Below are positions 9,001 to 16,563 of a stretch of 64,000 nucleotides of DNA, piece by piece. The stretch's first letter is position 1; each line of letters begins with the position of its first letter. The notes beneath the pieces were generated by a model, which made no database searches, was not told the origin of the DNA, and saw only the letters and a program-made list of their open reading frames with translations. A program made the translations under genes and the position numbers. Origin of the DNA: Clostridium culturomicium (GTDB taxonomy: Bacteria > Bacillota > Clostridia > Clostridiales > Clostridiaceae). The stretch lies in assembly GCF_000821305.1 (NCBI RefSeq), contig NZ_CCXK01000017.1:436159-500158 (forward strand), in the 5' to 3' direction.

Positions 9001-10441
9001 ATTAAAGGCAGCTATAGATGAAAGAGAAAGAAAAAATTATGTTCCAGTTGAAGAGAAGATTGAATATAAGAATCCTCCTTTTGATGAAAATATGAGGAAA
9101 AAACATACTATATTATGTCCTCAAATGGCACCAATACATTTTGATTTAGTGGAAGCAGCTGCAAGAGCTAGTGGATATAATGTTGTTGTATTGCCATCCA
9201 TGGATATGACGGCAGTAGATGAAGGTTTAAAATATGTAAATAATGATGCTTGTTACCCTTCTATAATAGTTGTAGGACAGATGATACAAGCTTTAAAGTC
9301 AGGAAAATATGATTTAGATAATACTTCTGTTATCATTACTCAAACAGGGGGAGGCTGCAGAGCCACAAATTACATTGGCTTTATAAAATTAGCACTTAAA
9401 CAGGCTGGCTTTGAAAATATTCCAATTATATCATTGAATACTTTAGGCATGGGAGAACAGCCAGGCTTTAAGTTAACACCAGGATTTTTAAACAGAGGAG
9501 CTATGGCCTTAGTTTATGGAGATTTGTTTATGAGAGTTCTCTATAGAGTTAGACCTTACGAAAAAGTAAAGGGCTCCGCTGATAGTTTATATAAAAAATG
9601 GAGTGAAAAAGTAAAAGAAAACCTTGTGAATGGTAAGAGAAAGGAATTTAATTTTAACATTATAAGTATTATAAAGGAGTTTGATAACTTGCCAATTATT
9701 GATTCAAGGAAGCCTAAAGTTGGAGTTGTGGGTGAGATTTTAGTAAAGTTTCATCCAACAGCTAATAACGATATAGTAAGGGTTATTGAAAGTGAAGGTG
9801 CAGAAGCAGTAGTACCAGATCTAATTGATTTCTTTTTATATTGTATCTATGATACAAAGTTTAAGGCTGATTATTTAGGTAAAAGTAAAATAACAAAAGC
9901 TTTGAGCTTTGTTGGTATTGAAATTATAGAAAGTTATAGAAAAACCATGAGAAAAGAGCTTGATAGAAGCAAGAGATTTAGCAGCCCTAAAAAAATTAAT
10001 CAGCTAGCAGAATTAGCTTCACCATTGATATCTGTTGGAAATCAAACTGGGGAAGGATGGTTTTTAACAGGTGAAATGCTCGAATTAATTGAAAGTGGTA
10101 CAACCAATATTGCGTGTATTCAGCCATTTGCATGCCTTCCGAATCACGTTACAGGAAAGGGAATGATAAAGGCGTTAAAGGATAAATATCCAAGTGCTAA
10201 TATTGTTGCCATTGATTATGATCCAGGAGCATCTAATGTTAATCAGCTCAACAGAATTAAGCTAATGTTATCAGTTGCCTTTAAGAATTTAGAAAAAGAA
10301 ATCTATGTTGATAAAGGTAAAGAAAATAAGGAGAAAAATAAATCTGATGAAATAGCAATAAAAGCAAAAGAAATAGTTGCAATTGCTAAAGATATAGTAA
10401 GTAATGATGATTCAATTACATCTATAGAAAGTAGAATATAG
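6065..10441 (+). CDS. Giant 2-hydroxyacyl-CoA dehydratase activase-like protein
   Basis: A 1458-residue member of the BadF/BadG/BcrA/BcrD/HgdC family. Two ASKHA ATPase domains come first. Domain 1 has GLDIGSTTVK, GGEDAK, NGSCAGGTGAF and SRCGVF. Domain 2 has GIDAGSTTTK, GGQDMK, NEACSSGCGSF and SRCTVF. In HgdC the two cysteines in these positions hold one [4Fe-4S] cluster per dimer, and each domain here supplies such a pair. A Cys-rich linker (CGQCGNNCLL) leads into a DUF2229/HgdB-like C-terminal half with FYPC, NDACYPS and other cysteines. HgdC uses ATP to fire an electron into 2-hydroxyacyl-CoA dehydratases. The large fused form may do the same for an unlinked partner or act by itself; no dehydratase subunit is adjacent. 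The start is a GTG at 6065 or an ATG at 6074. Confidence 0.85.
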   Translation: MENMESYKIGLDIGSTTVKIAILGENNNLVYSKYERHFSDIRTTIINLINSTFEVMKEIECTVVVTGSGGLSVSKWLGIEFVQEVIACTKTVETLIPDTDVIIELGGEDAKITYFGGGIEQRMNGSCAGGTGAFIDQMAMLLNTDAMGLNNLAKNYKIIYPIASRCGVFAKTDIQPLINEGANKADIAVSIFQAVVNQTIGGLACGKPIKGKVAFLGGPLYFLPELRNRFIDTLNLDEEHYIAPENSQLYVAIGAALLSEKENIVNLSSIVNKVNRISHIKDKETQRLEGLFASKSEYIKFEERHNKAVAETSDLTSESGKIFLGIDAGSTTTKAVLMDQNGKLLYHFYESNEGSPLEKAVSILKDIYSKLPEGVEIVNSAVTGYGEGLIKTALHIDIGEIETMAHYKAADYFLPGVEFILDIGGQDMKCLRIKNGAIDSILLNEACSSGCGSFIESFAKSLDMRVEDFATEALKSTAPVDLGSRCTVFMNSRVKQAQKEGASVADISAGLSYSVIKNALFKVIKLRDKSEIGDKIIVQGGTFYNNAILRCFELISEKEVVRPNIAGLMGAFGCALIARERYIEGEKSSIVSKAEVESFSMESSFKRCGQCGNNCLLTLNEFKNGEIFISGNRCERGLGIEKSKKEQAPNLYKYKYKRTFSYKSLKVEDAIRGEIGIPRVLNMYENYPFWFTLLTQLGFSVKLSAPSSKKIFELGIETIPSESACYPAKLVHGHIMDLIKKGVKTIFYPCIPYEKREFKEPTNHFNCPMVTSYPEVIRNNMDELKDNGIRFIEPFFSLDDEKGLPKRIVEEFKEYNISYKEAKEAVNAAVEEMKKFKKDIEKKGEEALVYLRENNKKGVVLCGRPYHVDPEINHGIPDIITSYDMAVLTEDSIAHLGQLKDDLRVVDQWVYHSRLYRAAAFVGDNPNLEIIQLNSFGCGLDAVTTDQVSEIIASKGKLYTLLKIDEGNNLGAAKIRIRSLKAAIDERERKNYVPVEEKIEYKNPPFDENMRKKHTILCPQMAPIHFDLVEAAARASGYNVVVLPSMDMTAVDEGLKYVNNDACYPSIIVVGQMIQALKSGKYDLDNTSVIITQTGGGCRATNYIGFIKLALKQAGFENIPIISLNTLGMGEQPGFKLTPGFLNRGAMALVYGDLFMRVLYRVRPYEKVKGSADSLYKKWSEKVKENLVNGKRKEFNFNIISIIKEFDNLPIIDSRKPKVGVVGEILVKFHPTANNDIVRVIESEGAEAVVPDLIDFFLYCIYDTKFKADYLGKSKITKALSFVGIEIIESYRKTMRKELDRSKRFSSPKKINQLAELASPLISVGNQTGEGWFLTGEMLELIESGTTNIACIQPFACLPNHVTGKGMIKALKDKYPSANIVAIDYDPGASNVNQLNRIKLMLSVAFKNLEKEIYVDKGKENKEKNKSDEIAIKAKEIVAIAKDIVSNDDSITSIESRI

Positions 10442-10443
10442 TT

Positions 10444-10488
10444 AAAAAGCGGTTATGTTAGGTGTTTCTAAACATAACTGCTTTTTTA
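10444..10488 (+). terminator. Rho-independent terminator after the activase
   Basis: AAAAAGCGGTTATGTT pairs with AACATAACTGCTTTTTT (one G-U pair) and a T run follows. Confidence 0.9.
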
Positions 10489-10538
10489 ATTATAAAATTT
10501 AAAGTACAGCTAAGTTTCGCTAAGTATATTAATTTTAG

Positions 10539-10604
10539 GTGGATGTAATATTTTTAGTTAAAATTGCACAAATATAAAAAGATTTATATTAAATTTACAT
10601 CCAC
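10539..10604. repeat. 10 bp perfect inverted repeat with 46 bp loop
   Basis: GTGGATGTAA (10539-10548) and TTACATCCAC (10595-10604) are exact reverse complements upstream of the RDD-family gene. They could close a structured leader RNA or form two operator half-sites. Confidence 0.4.
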
Positions 10605-10682
10605 GTAATTTACATATATAAGGAAATATAGTATATTAGTCGGAGGGCATAAAGTGAACAAGAAAGTTTAGGAGGAATCATC

Positions 10683-11087
10683 ATGAATAATAGAGAAGAA
10701 GAAGAAAAGGAAATTCAATCAACAGAGGAAGTGGAAAACGTTGAAAATGTTGGTGAAGAAGTTTTAGTATCAGAAGAAGATATTAAAGACAATGAAGAGA
10801 TATTAGTCGAAGAGAAAGTAATGGAGTCTGAAGAAATAAAGAAAGAAAAAGGTTTCGGATCTAGATTATTAGCATCAATACTTGATCAAGTATTTTGTGT
10901 TGGAATTAGTATAATTTTATTATTTATAATTAGTGCGATAATACATATGATTGGTTATAGATTTGTTTTAATTGGTAAATACAATATGTTTATTATTATA
11001 TATATAATAGTTAATATTTTTTACGCTCCGATTATGACGGCTTCAAAATTAAAGAATACTTTTGGTAGAACGCTTTTAAAACTTTAA
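10683..11087 (+). CDS. RDD-family membrane protein with acidic N-terminal tail
   Basis: A 134-residue protein. The first 55 residues are almost wholly Glu, Asp, Lys and Val, so probably disordered and cytoplasmic. Residues about 60-134 form a short RDD domain: RLLASILDQVF holds the Arg and Asp that name the family, two membrane helices follow (about 70-92 and 100-118), and TFGRTLLKL matches the conserved TxGKxLxxL end of the domain. RDD proteins are often of unknown function; some act in ion or compatible-solute transport. A GGAGG site precedes the ATG and a strong terminator follows, so the gene is probably monocistronic. Confidence 0.7.
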   Translation: MNNREEEEKEIQSTEEVENVENVGEEVLVSEEDIKDNEEILVEEKVMESEEIKKEKGFGSRLLASILDQVFCVGISIILLFIISAIIHMIGYRFVLIGKYNMFIIIYIIVNIFYAPIMTASKLKNTFGRTLLKL

Positions 11088-11095
11088 AATTATTT

Positions 11096-11135
11096 AAACT
11101 CATGAGTAAGATTACTCATGGGTTTTATTTTGATT
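11096..11135 (+). terminator. Terminator after the RDD gene
   Basis: AAACTCATGAGTA pairs with TACTCATGGGTTT, followed by TTATTTT. Confidence 0.85.
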
Positions 11136-11189
11136 AAAGGTAAGATTTTGTATATAATTAAGGTGAATTAAAGATAGGAGTAGATTTGC

Positions 11190-12842
11190 ATGTTGAAGAA
11201 AATAACGATACTAGCAACAACGGATGTACATAGTAATATTTGGGGATATAACTATGAAAATAACAAAGAAATGCCTCAATGTGGAATGGCAAGTCTTTAT
11301 ACATATATAAATGAAGTAAGAAAGAAGAATCCTAATACTATCCTTGTTGATAATGGAGATATACTCCAAGGTACCATTTTAACTGATGACTTATATAATA
11401 GAGGGTGGGAAAAGGAACATCCCTTAGCCACTGTGATGAATTATATGGGTTATGATGCAATGAATTTAGGAAACCATGAGTTTAATTTTGATTTGCAAAT
11501 ACTTAAGAATTTTGAAAGAGAATTAGAATTTCCTGCAATATCTGCTAACACTGTCTACAAGTTGAGTGGGAAGGAATTTGTTAAGCCCTATACCATTGTA
11601 GAAAAAGGTGGAGTAAGTATAGGAATAATTGGTGTAACGACTCCCATGGTACCGCAATGGGTTGGAAGTAAAGTGGAAAATTTAAAATTTTTGCCTCTGG
11701 TTGAAACTGTAATAAAATATATAGATGAAATAAAGGAAAAGTCAGATATAATAATACTTTTAGCTCATTGTAGCCTAGATGGAGAGATAAACCCATGTGA
11801 AGATGCTGCTAGAAATATTGTTGAGGCATGTCCGGAAGTAGACGTCCTTGTTGTAGGACATTTTCATATAACTGTAAAGGATAAAATTAATAAAACTATA
11901 ATAGGTGGTGCAACAGATAAAGGAAGAGAAATTATTCACTTTGATTTATATTTAAATAAAGAGAATAATGTAGTTAATAAAGAGGTAAAAATTGTTGATA
12001 TGAAAAATTTTGAGCCTAGTAATGAAATTAGAGAACTACCAATAGTTAAAAAGGCACACAATGAAACTATTAATTTAGCTCATGGCGAAGTTTTAGGAAA
12101 AGCTTTGAGGGATTTTCAACCTAGCAATGAAATCAATTGGATACCTCAAGGAAGGCTGGAGGAAACTCCTGTAATTCAATTAATAAATAGAGTTCAATTA
12201 TTAAATTCAGGAGCAGAGGTTTCAGCAACGTCCTTAATACGAGAAAATTGTAATATTCCAATGGGTAATATTACATATGGAACTATATGTGGTATATATA
12301 AGTTTGATACTAAGTTATATGTTGTTGAGGTTACAGGGGAACAGTTAAAGGAATATATGGAGTGGACTGCATCAGCATATAATCAGTTAAAAGAAGGCGA
12401 TGTGTCTATAAGTTTTTCTACAGATATTCCAGGGTATCAGCATGATTTCTTTTCAGGAGTAACCTTTAATATTGATTTAAAACAGCCTATAGGAAAAAGG
12501 ATTATAGATTTAAAATTAAAGGGGGAATTAGTTAAAAAGGGGCAGATAATTAAACTAGCTGTGAGTGATTATTGTTATTACACTACGTTGAAGGGCAGGG
12601 GATTTACAAAAGCTGAGCCTATTTGGAAGTCTAAACGTTTGGTGAAGGAAATGTTAATAGATTATATAAAGAAAGTAAAAAATATAAATCCTGAATTGGA
12701 TGGTAATTGGAAGCTTCTTGGAATGAACTTTGATGAAGATATAAGAAGTGAGTTGATTTCTAAAGTAAATAAGGGAATTTTGGATATACCTTATAATAAA
12801 TCTTTAAATGTTTTGGAACTTAAGGAAAGTGGGATAATATAG
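11190..12842 (+). CDS. 5'-nucleotidase / 2',3'-cyclic phosphodiesterase family metallophosphatase
   Basis: A 550-residue protein with the two-domain layout of UshA and CpdB. The N-terminal metallophosphoesterase carries the dimetal motifs in order: TTDVHSN, DNGDILQG, NLGNHEFN, AHCS and VGHFHI. The C-terminal 5'-nucleotidase domain (about residues 300-520) has the substrate-binding region with YGTICGIYKF and aromatic residues such as DYCYYTT. These enzymes hydrolyse nucleotide phosphomonoesters or cyclic nucleotides. Most are exported, but this one starts directly with MLKKITILATTDVHSN and has no signal peptide, so it is probably cytoplasmic. An AGGAG site precedes the ATG. It is convergent with the histidine phosphatase gene. 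Confidence 0.87.
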   Translation: MLKKITILATTDVHSNIWGYNYENNKEMPQCGMASLYTYINEVRKKNPNTILVDNGDILQGTILTDDLYNRGWEKEHPLATVMNYMGYDAMNLGNHEFNFDLQILKNFERELEFPAISANTVYKLSGKEFVKPYTIVEKGGVSIGIIGVTTPMVPQWVGSKVENLKFLPLVETVIKYIDEIKEKSDIIILLAHCSLDGEINPCEDAARNIVEACPEVDVLVVGHFHITVKDKINKTIIGGATDKGREIIHFDLYLNKENNVVNKEVKIVDMKNFEPSNEIRELPIVKKAHNETINLAHGEVLGKALRDFQPSNEINWIPQGRLEETPVIQLINRVQLLNSGAEVSATSLIRENCNIPMGNITYGTICGIYKFDTKLYVVEVTGEQLKEYMEWTASAYNQLKEGDVSISFSTDIPGYQHDFFSGVTFNIDLKQPIGKRIIDLKLKGELVKKGQIIKLAVSDYCYYTTLKGRGFTKAEPIWKSKRLVKEMLIDYIKKVKNINPELDGNWKLLGMNFDEDIRSELISKVNKGILDIPYNKSLNVLELKESGII

Positions 12843-12843
12843 A

Positions 12844-12883
12844 AAATAAGGTATGAGTACTTTGGTGTATTCATACCTTATTT
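12844..12883. terminator. Bidirectional terminator between convergent genes
   Basis: AAATAAGGTATGA and TCATACCTTATTT are exact reverse complements with a 14-nt loop, with T-rich sequence on either side. It serves the nucleotidase gene (+) and the histidine phosphatase gene (-). Confidence 0.85.
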
Positions 12884-13486
12884 CTATATATGTTTAATAT
12901 GTTCGGTGTTATTTGAATATACTAATCTTCTATGAAAATTATTTATTTGAAGTAGGTGAACGCCGGTATCACCCGTTGAAAAAAATATTGAGCTATTTAA
13001 GGGAAGCTCGAGAAAACTTCTTAGAAGCATGTTTATTATTCCGCCGTGGGCAACAATAGCTATTGTTGAGTAAGGGTTATTTTCAGCTATTATCTTTGAA
13101 AGGATTGCTTCAGCCCTGCTTCTGAAGTTGATCATAGATTCCATGCCGTATAAAGCAGTATGTGGATATCTAACTTCAGGTTCAGGGTATTTTTCGTTTG
13201 CTTCTTCTCTTGATAGACCTGCTAGAAGACCATTATTGAACTCCATTAGATTATCCTCAAAGGTGATAGGTGCATGTGTGGCTTTTGAAAGGCTTTGAGC
13301 AGTTTCCTTAGCACGTAGTAAGGGGCTAGAGTAGATTTTTGATATTTTATAGTTGGATGATAAAGCTTCAGCCATTACAGTAGCTTGTTTTATTCCAAGA
13401 TTAGTTAAGGGAAAGTCGGCTCTTCCTTCGTGTACATTGAGAATGTCTGCCTCAGACTGTCCATGTCTTATTATAAGTATGTACAA
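12884..13486 (-). CDS. Histidine phosphatase family protein (phosphoglycerate mutase-like)
   Basis: A 200-residue enzyme of the branch-1 histidine phosphatase family. The phospho-acceptor motif IIRHGQSEAD is at residues 5-14, followed by GRADFPLTNLGIKQA, SSPLLRAKETAQ, the acid/base Glu in LMEFNNG, and the second catalytic His in VAHGGII. The length and motif fit cofactor-type phosphatases such as PhoE or CobC rather than glycolytic Gpm (about 250 residues). The start is a TTG with AAAGGAG about 10 nt upstream. The substrate is unknown. A possible CodY-like 15-mer (13514-13528, 13 of 15) lies just upstream. The gene is divergent from the 2H phosphoesterase gene. Confidence 0.85.
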   Translation of the reverse strand: MYILIIRHGQSEADILNVHEGRADFPLTNLGIKQATVMAEALSSNYKISKIYSSPLLRAKETAQSLSKATHAPITFEDNLMEFNNGLLAGLSREEANEKYPEPEVRYPHTALYGMESMINFRSRAEAILSKIIAENNPYSTIAIVAHGGIINMLLRSFLELPLNSSIFFSTGDTGVHLLQINNFHRRLVYSNNTEHIKHI

Positions 13487-13563
13487 TAATAATCATCTCC
13501 TTTATATAAAATAAAATTTCAAAAAATTCTAAACAAAACGATGAAAATATTATATCATAGGTA

Positions 13564-13581
13564 TTAACAGGATATTGTTAA
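13564..13581. promoter_or_regulatory. Palindrome TTAACA-N6-TGTTAA in divergent promoter region
   Basis: Perfect 6 bp half-sites with a 6 bp spacer lie between the divergent genes at 13486 (-) and 13652 (+). This is an operator-like dyad; the regulator is unknown. Confidence 0.4.
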
Positions 13582-13651
13582 CGTTATTTTAAAATACTAA
13601 GAAGTTAATTCAGATTTATATATTTTAAATATACTTAAAGGAGGTATTTTA

Positions 13652-14182
13652 TTGAGGTATGTAATTGTTTCTGTATTAAAAGGTAAGGGTGGCGAGTTTA
13701 ATAATTCTTTAAGAAAAGAGGTCTTTAAAAAGTTTAAAGCTAGATCGTCTAAATTGCCAGCTCATTTTACTATAAAGGCGCCTTTTGAATATGATGGAAG
13801 TATATTAGAATTAGAAAATGCTATATCGAAGTATTGCAATTTAAATAAAAAACAAAATTATAAAGTTGAAGGATTTAATCATTTTGATGATAGGGTAATT
13901 TTTATGGATGTGAAGATGGATAAACAATGCAGAATGCTTCATGATACTTTAATAGATGAACTTACTAAGATATCCTTCTTGAAATTTTCTGATATAGATG
14001 GAAGAAATAAAAAAGTTCACGTAACTGTGGCATCTAAAAAAATAAATAAAATATTTGAAAGTTTATGGGCATACATAAGTACACTAAGTTGTAATTTTGA
14101 TGAAGATTTTGATAACGTGACAGTTTATAAATGGCAAGGGGATACTTGGGTGCTTCATAAGGAATTTAAATTTAAAGGTTAA
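13652..14182 (+). CDS. 2'-5' RNA ligase family (LigT-like 2H phosphoesterase)
   Basis: A 176-residue protein with the two HxT/S-x motifs that define the 2H superfamily: HFTI at about residue 38 and HVTV at about residue 130, spaced as usual for LigT/YjcG proteins. Members open or join 2'-5' RNA linkages or hydrolyse cyclic nucleotide phosphates. The substrate is unknown in clostridia. The start is a TTG at 13652: AAAGGAGG sits about 8 nt upstream and no ATG lies near it. The gene is convergent with the ATP-cone gene, and a long hairpin separates them. Confidence 0.8.
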   Translation: MRYVIVSVLKGKGGEFNNSLRKEVFKKFKARSSKLPAHFTIKAPFEYDGSILELENAISKYCNLNKKQNYKVEGFNHFDDRVIFMDVKMDKQCRMLHDTLIDELTKISFLKFSDIDGRNKKVHVTVASKKINKIFESLWAYISTLSCNFDEDFDNVTVYKWQGDTWVLHKEFKFKG

Positions 14183-14203
14183 TTAAAAAAATAAAAAATA
14201 GAT

Positions 14204-14290
14204 AAAAAAAGTAAGTGACAGCTACATAATGAACTGACCCTTTCTACTATAAAAGGAGCATATCATAAGATGAGCTGTCATTCACTTTTA
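14204..14290. terminator. Long imperfect hairpin between convergent genes
   Basis: The segment AAAAAAGTAAGTGACAGCT pairs with AGCTGTCATTCACTTTT with a two-base mismatch, and an inner CCTTT / AAAGG stem lies near the centre. T-rich flanks on both strands suit a bidirectional terminator. The right arm includes the stop codon of the ATP-cone gene. Confidence 0.55.
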
Positions 14291-14557
14291 AAACATATTG
14301 GACATGTATGATTTAGCTATGTTTTTATGCCCATTTTTAATAAGTGTGTCAACAACAAGACTTCTGACTTCGTAGCTGCTAGTATAATTTGCTTCCCTTG
14401 AAAGAAGCTTTAAACTGTTTATTATGTCTTCACTTAACAGTTTAATATCACTTGAAGTTACACTTATTCCAATATCATCAGCTGCATTTTCTATCGAAGT
14501 TATAATTTTTGAAGGATTGAAGTCTACAATTTTTCCATCTTTTTTCATTAACTTCAT
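14288..14557 (-). CDS. Stand-alone ATP-cone domain protein
   Basis: An 89-residue protein consisting of one ATP-cone: VDFNPSKIITSIENAADDIG matches the V-x-F-d-x-x-K-I-x-x-A-I-x-x-A start of the domain, and VRSLVVDTLIKNGHKNIAKSY matches the I-x-x-x-V-x-x-x-L-x-x-x-G-x-x-x-x-A-x-x-Y end. Such domains bind ATP/dATP and regulate ribonucleotide reductases, or form the effector part of NrdR. Here there is neither a reductase subunit nor the NrdR zinc ribbon, and no ribonucleotide reductase gene lies nearby. No good ribosome binding site is visible before the ATG, so the start is uncertain; an ATG three codons later is possible. It may act in trans. Confidence 0.7.
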   Translation of the reverse strand: MKLMKKDGKIVDFNPSKIITSIENAADDIGISVTSSDIKLLSEDIINSLKLLSREANYTSSYEVRSLVVDTLIKNGHKNIAKSYMSNMF

Positions 14558-14849
14558 AAATATTATAGTAAGATTAATTAATAATCCTACTAAAAATCAC
14601 CTCTTTTCTATATATGTATATTATAGTATGCCCTATTTAATTCATGTGTTAATTATAATGAAAGTAAAAGTAATAATTATTAAGTATATTTGATGATTAT
14701 TCTTTAATATGATGTATAAATAACGAAAAATAGCGCAATTAGTCAAATAAACAAGAAAGTCTAGAAGGAATAACATTGGATGTATAGAATATTCATTAAA
14801 TAGAGGGTTTTTATTAACTTATTATATTTAAAGAAAGGTAGGGATATTT

Positions 14850-15785
14850 ATGACTAAAAAAGAGTTAAAAGCTAATGTGTTACTTTTATTGACTGCAGCA
14901 ATTTGGGGATTTTCTTTTGTAGCACAAAGAGTGGGATCTGAGCATCTAGGAGCCTTTACTTTTAATGGTATTAGATTTGCTATTGGAAGTATTTCTTTGC
15001 TTCCACTTATTCTATTTTTGAGTAGGAAGAAGGCAAAGAATGTTCAGGAGGATGTTAATACAATAGAAGCAGATAGAAAAGAAACTTTTAAAGCTGGATT
15101 AATAGCTGGAATAGTTTTGTTCATTGCCGCTGCTTTACAGCAAATAGGGATGGCATCAACAACGGCAGGTAAAGGTGGATTTATAACTGGTATTTATATG
15201 GTAATAGTACCTGTTTTAGGATTATTTTTAAAACAAAAAACCAATAAAAATACATGGATTGGAATTGTTCTTGCCATTATTGGATTGTACTTATTAACGA
15301 TTACAGACGGATTATCAATAGGAAAAGGCGATTTACTGGTTCTTATGAGTTCTTTTCTATGGGCAACGCATATATTAATAATAGATAATTTCACCAAAAA
15401 GATAGATCCTTTAAAATTATCTAGTATTCAATTTGCAACATGCTCAATTTTAAGCTTAGTAGTTGCTTTGGGTTTTGAAACTATCACAGCTGCAGGGATA
15501 AAAGGAGCGTTAATGGCAATTTTGTATGGCGGCCTTTTATCTGTTGGAGTGGCATATACCCTGCAGGTTGTTGCTCAAAAGGATGCAAAACCAACACATG
15601 CAGCAATTTTATTAAGTATGGAGTCAGTATTTGGTGTTATTGGCGGAGCTTTATTCTTAGAAGAAAGCTTAAATGGTAGAGGCTTGATAGGATGTGTGTT
15701 AATATTTGTAGCAATTATTATTTCTCAAATAAAGCCTGCGGATGAATTAAAGTCAGTTAATGAGGAGACTGTAACTATAAAGTAA
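14850..15785 (+). CDS. DMT-superfamily (EamA) transporter
   Basis: A 311-residue inner-membrane protein with ten predicted helices made of two EamA repeats. Repeat 1 starts LLLLTAAIWGFSFVAQRVG and repeat 2 starts LLVLMSSFLWATHILIIDNF. Both carry the W-G/W-A helix signature of the drug/metabolite transporter family. Members mostly export amino acids, nucleosides or drugs; the substrate is unknown here. An AAAGGTAGGG site precedes the ATG and a strong bidirectional terminator follows. Confidence 0.88.
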   Translation: MTKKELKANVLLLLTAAIWGFSFVAQRVGSEHLGAFTFNGIRFAIGSISLLPLILFLSRKKAKNVQEDVNTIEADRKETFKAGLIAGIVLFIAAALQQIGMASTTAGKGGFITGIYMVIVPVLGLFLKQKTNKNTWIGIVLAIIGLYLLTITDGLSIGKGDLLVLMSSFLWATHILIIDNFTKKIDPLKLSSIQFATCSILSLVVALGFETITAAGIKGALMAILYGGLLSVGVAYTLQVVAQKDAKPTHAAILLSMESVFGVIGGALFLEESLNGRGLIGCVLIFVAIIISQIKPADELKSVNEETVTIK

Positions 15786-15789
15786 AGAT

Positions 15790-15829
15790 AAAAAGCTATT
15801 AATCAAGAAAATGATTAATAGCTTTTTTA
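15790..15829. terminator. Bidirectional terminator, DMT transporter / YdjM-like gene
   Basis: AAAAAGCTATTAATCA pairs with TGATTAATAGCTTTTTT. It serves both convergent genes and overlaps the minus-strand stop codon. Confidence 0.9.
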
Positions 15830-16384
15830 TCGTACATAGTCAAGTAATTTCAAATAAGAAATACAATAATAAATTAAAAGCAAGCTTGAAAGGAGATTTA
15901 AAAAGCCATGAAATAGCTTTTCAGATGTGGAGTTAGTTTTTATATAAAGTATTTTAAAGTTGATTTTACAGGGGTAAAAAAGCTCAACTCCTTGGGGATT
16001 AAACAAATCTAATAGAATATGTGAGCCATACCCTACATAAAACCCAAAGGTTATTGAATGAACAACTATATTGAACTGACTGATGTAGTTTAAAGCAATG
16101 CAGACAATTCCGAGAAGAAGTAAGAAAACAATACTGTGAGTAAAACCACGATGTTTAAAATTTTTTCCAAAATGTTTTGAAAGAAATGGATATCTTTTGC
16201 TTACATAGGAACTTTTCATATCTATGTCAGGAAAAGATGAACCTAAGTCTGCAAAATGAAAATATAGAAATATTAACAACAGCTTATAAGGCAAGTTATA
16301 GTTTTCTATAAATTTAATTATAAAAGGATATATCGCAAAGGCTGCAATCAAAAATCCTCCTGATGAATGCGTTTGTTTTGTCAT
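15827..16384 (-). CDS. Metal-dependent membrane hydrolase, YdjM/LexA-regulated family
   Basis: A 185-residue protein with four to five membrane helices and the family's metal-binding signatures: HSSGG near the N-terminus, FADLGSSFPDID, HRGFTHS and YGSHILLDLFNPQG. These His/Asp motifs define the YdjM/YvsG group of predicted membrane-bound hydrolases, whose substrate is unknown although a phospholipid has been proposed. AAAGGTG precedes the ATG. A 15-mer matching the Fur box at 13 of 14 positions lies 37 bp upstream, so iron control is possible. The SOD gene lies upstream on the same strand. Confidence 0.8.
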   Translation of the reverse strand: MTKQTHSSGGFLIAAFAIYPFIIKFIENYNLPYKLLLIFLYFHFADLGSSFPDIDMKSSYVSKRYPFLSKHFGKNFKHRGFTHSIVFLLLLGIVCIALNYISQFNIVVHSITFGFYVGYGSHILLDLFNPQGVELFYPCKINFKILYIKTNSTSEKLFHGFLNLLSSLLLIYYCISYLKLLDYVR

Positions 16385-16420
16385 TTGTGCACCTTTAATA
16401 TCTTCACCTTATTTATATTC

Positions 16421-16435
16421 TGATAATGAATATCA
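16421..16435. promoter_or_regulatory. Fur box upstream of the YdjM-like gene
   Basis: TGATAATGAATATCA matches the Bacillus 7-1-7 Fur box TGATAATnATTATCA with a single mismatch. It overlaps the likely -10 region (TTGTAT-17-CATTAT on the minus strand) of the hydrolase gene, a classical repressor position. Confidence 0.55.
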
Positions 16436-16563
16436 TATTGATATTATACAATAATAACAAAAAGGAGTACATATGTTTTCATAATTTATTCTTTATTAAA
16501 ACAATCATATTACTTCTATTGATTTATGACTGTTTTAATAAAGATATACAAAAAATAGTTAAG

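Noticed and set aside
14424..14693. 89-codon plus-strand ORF opposite the ATP-cone gene
   Set aside because: It is antisense to a recognisable domain and has no ribosome site or family.
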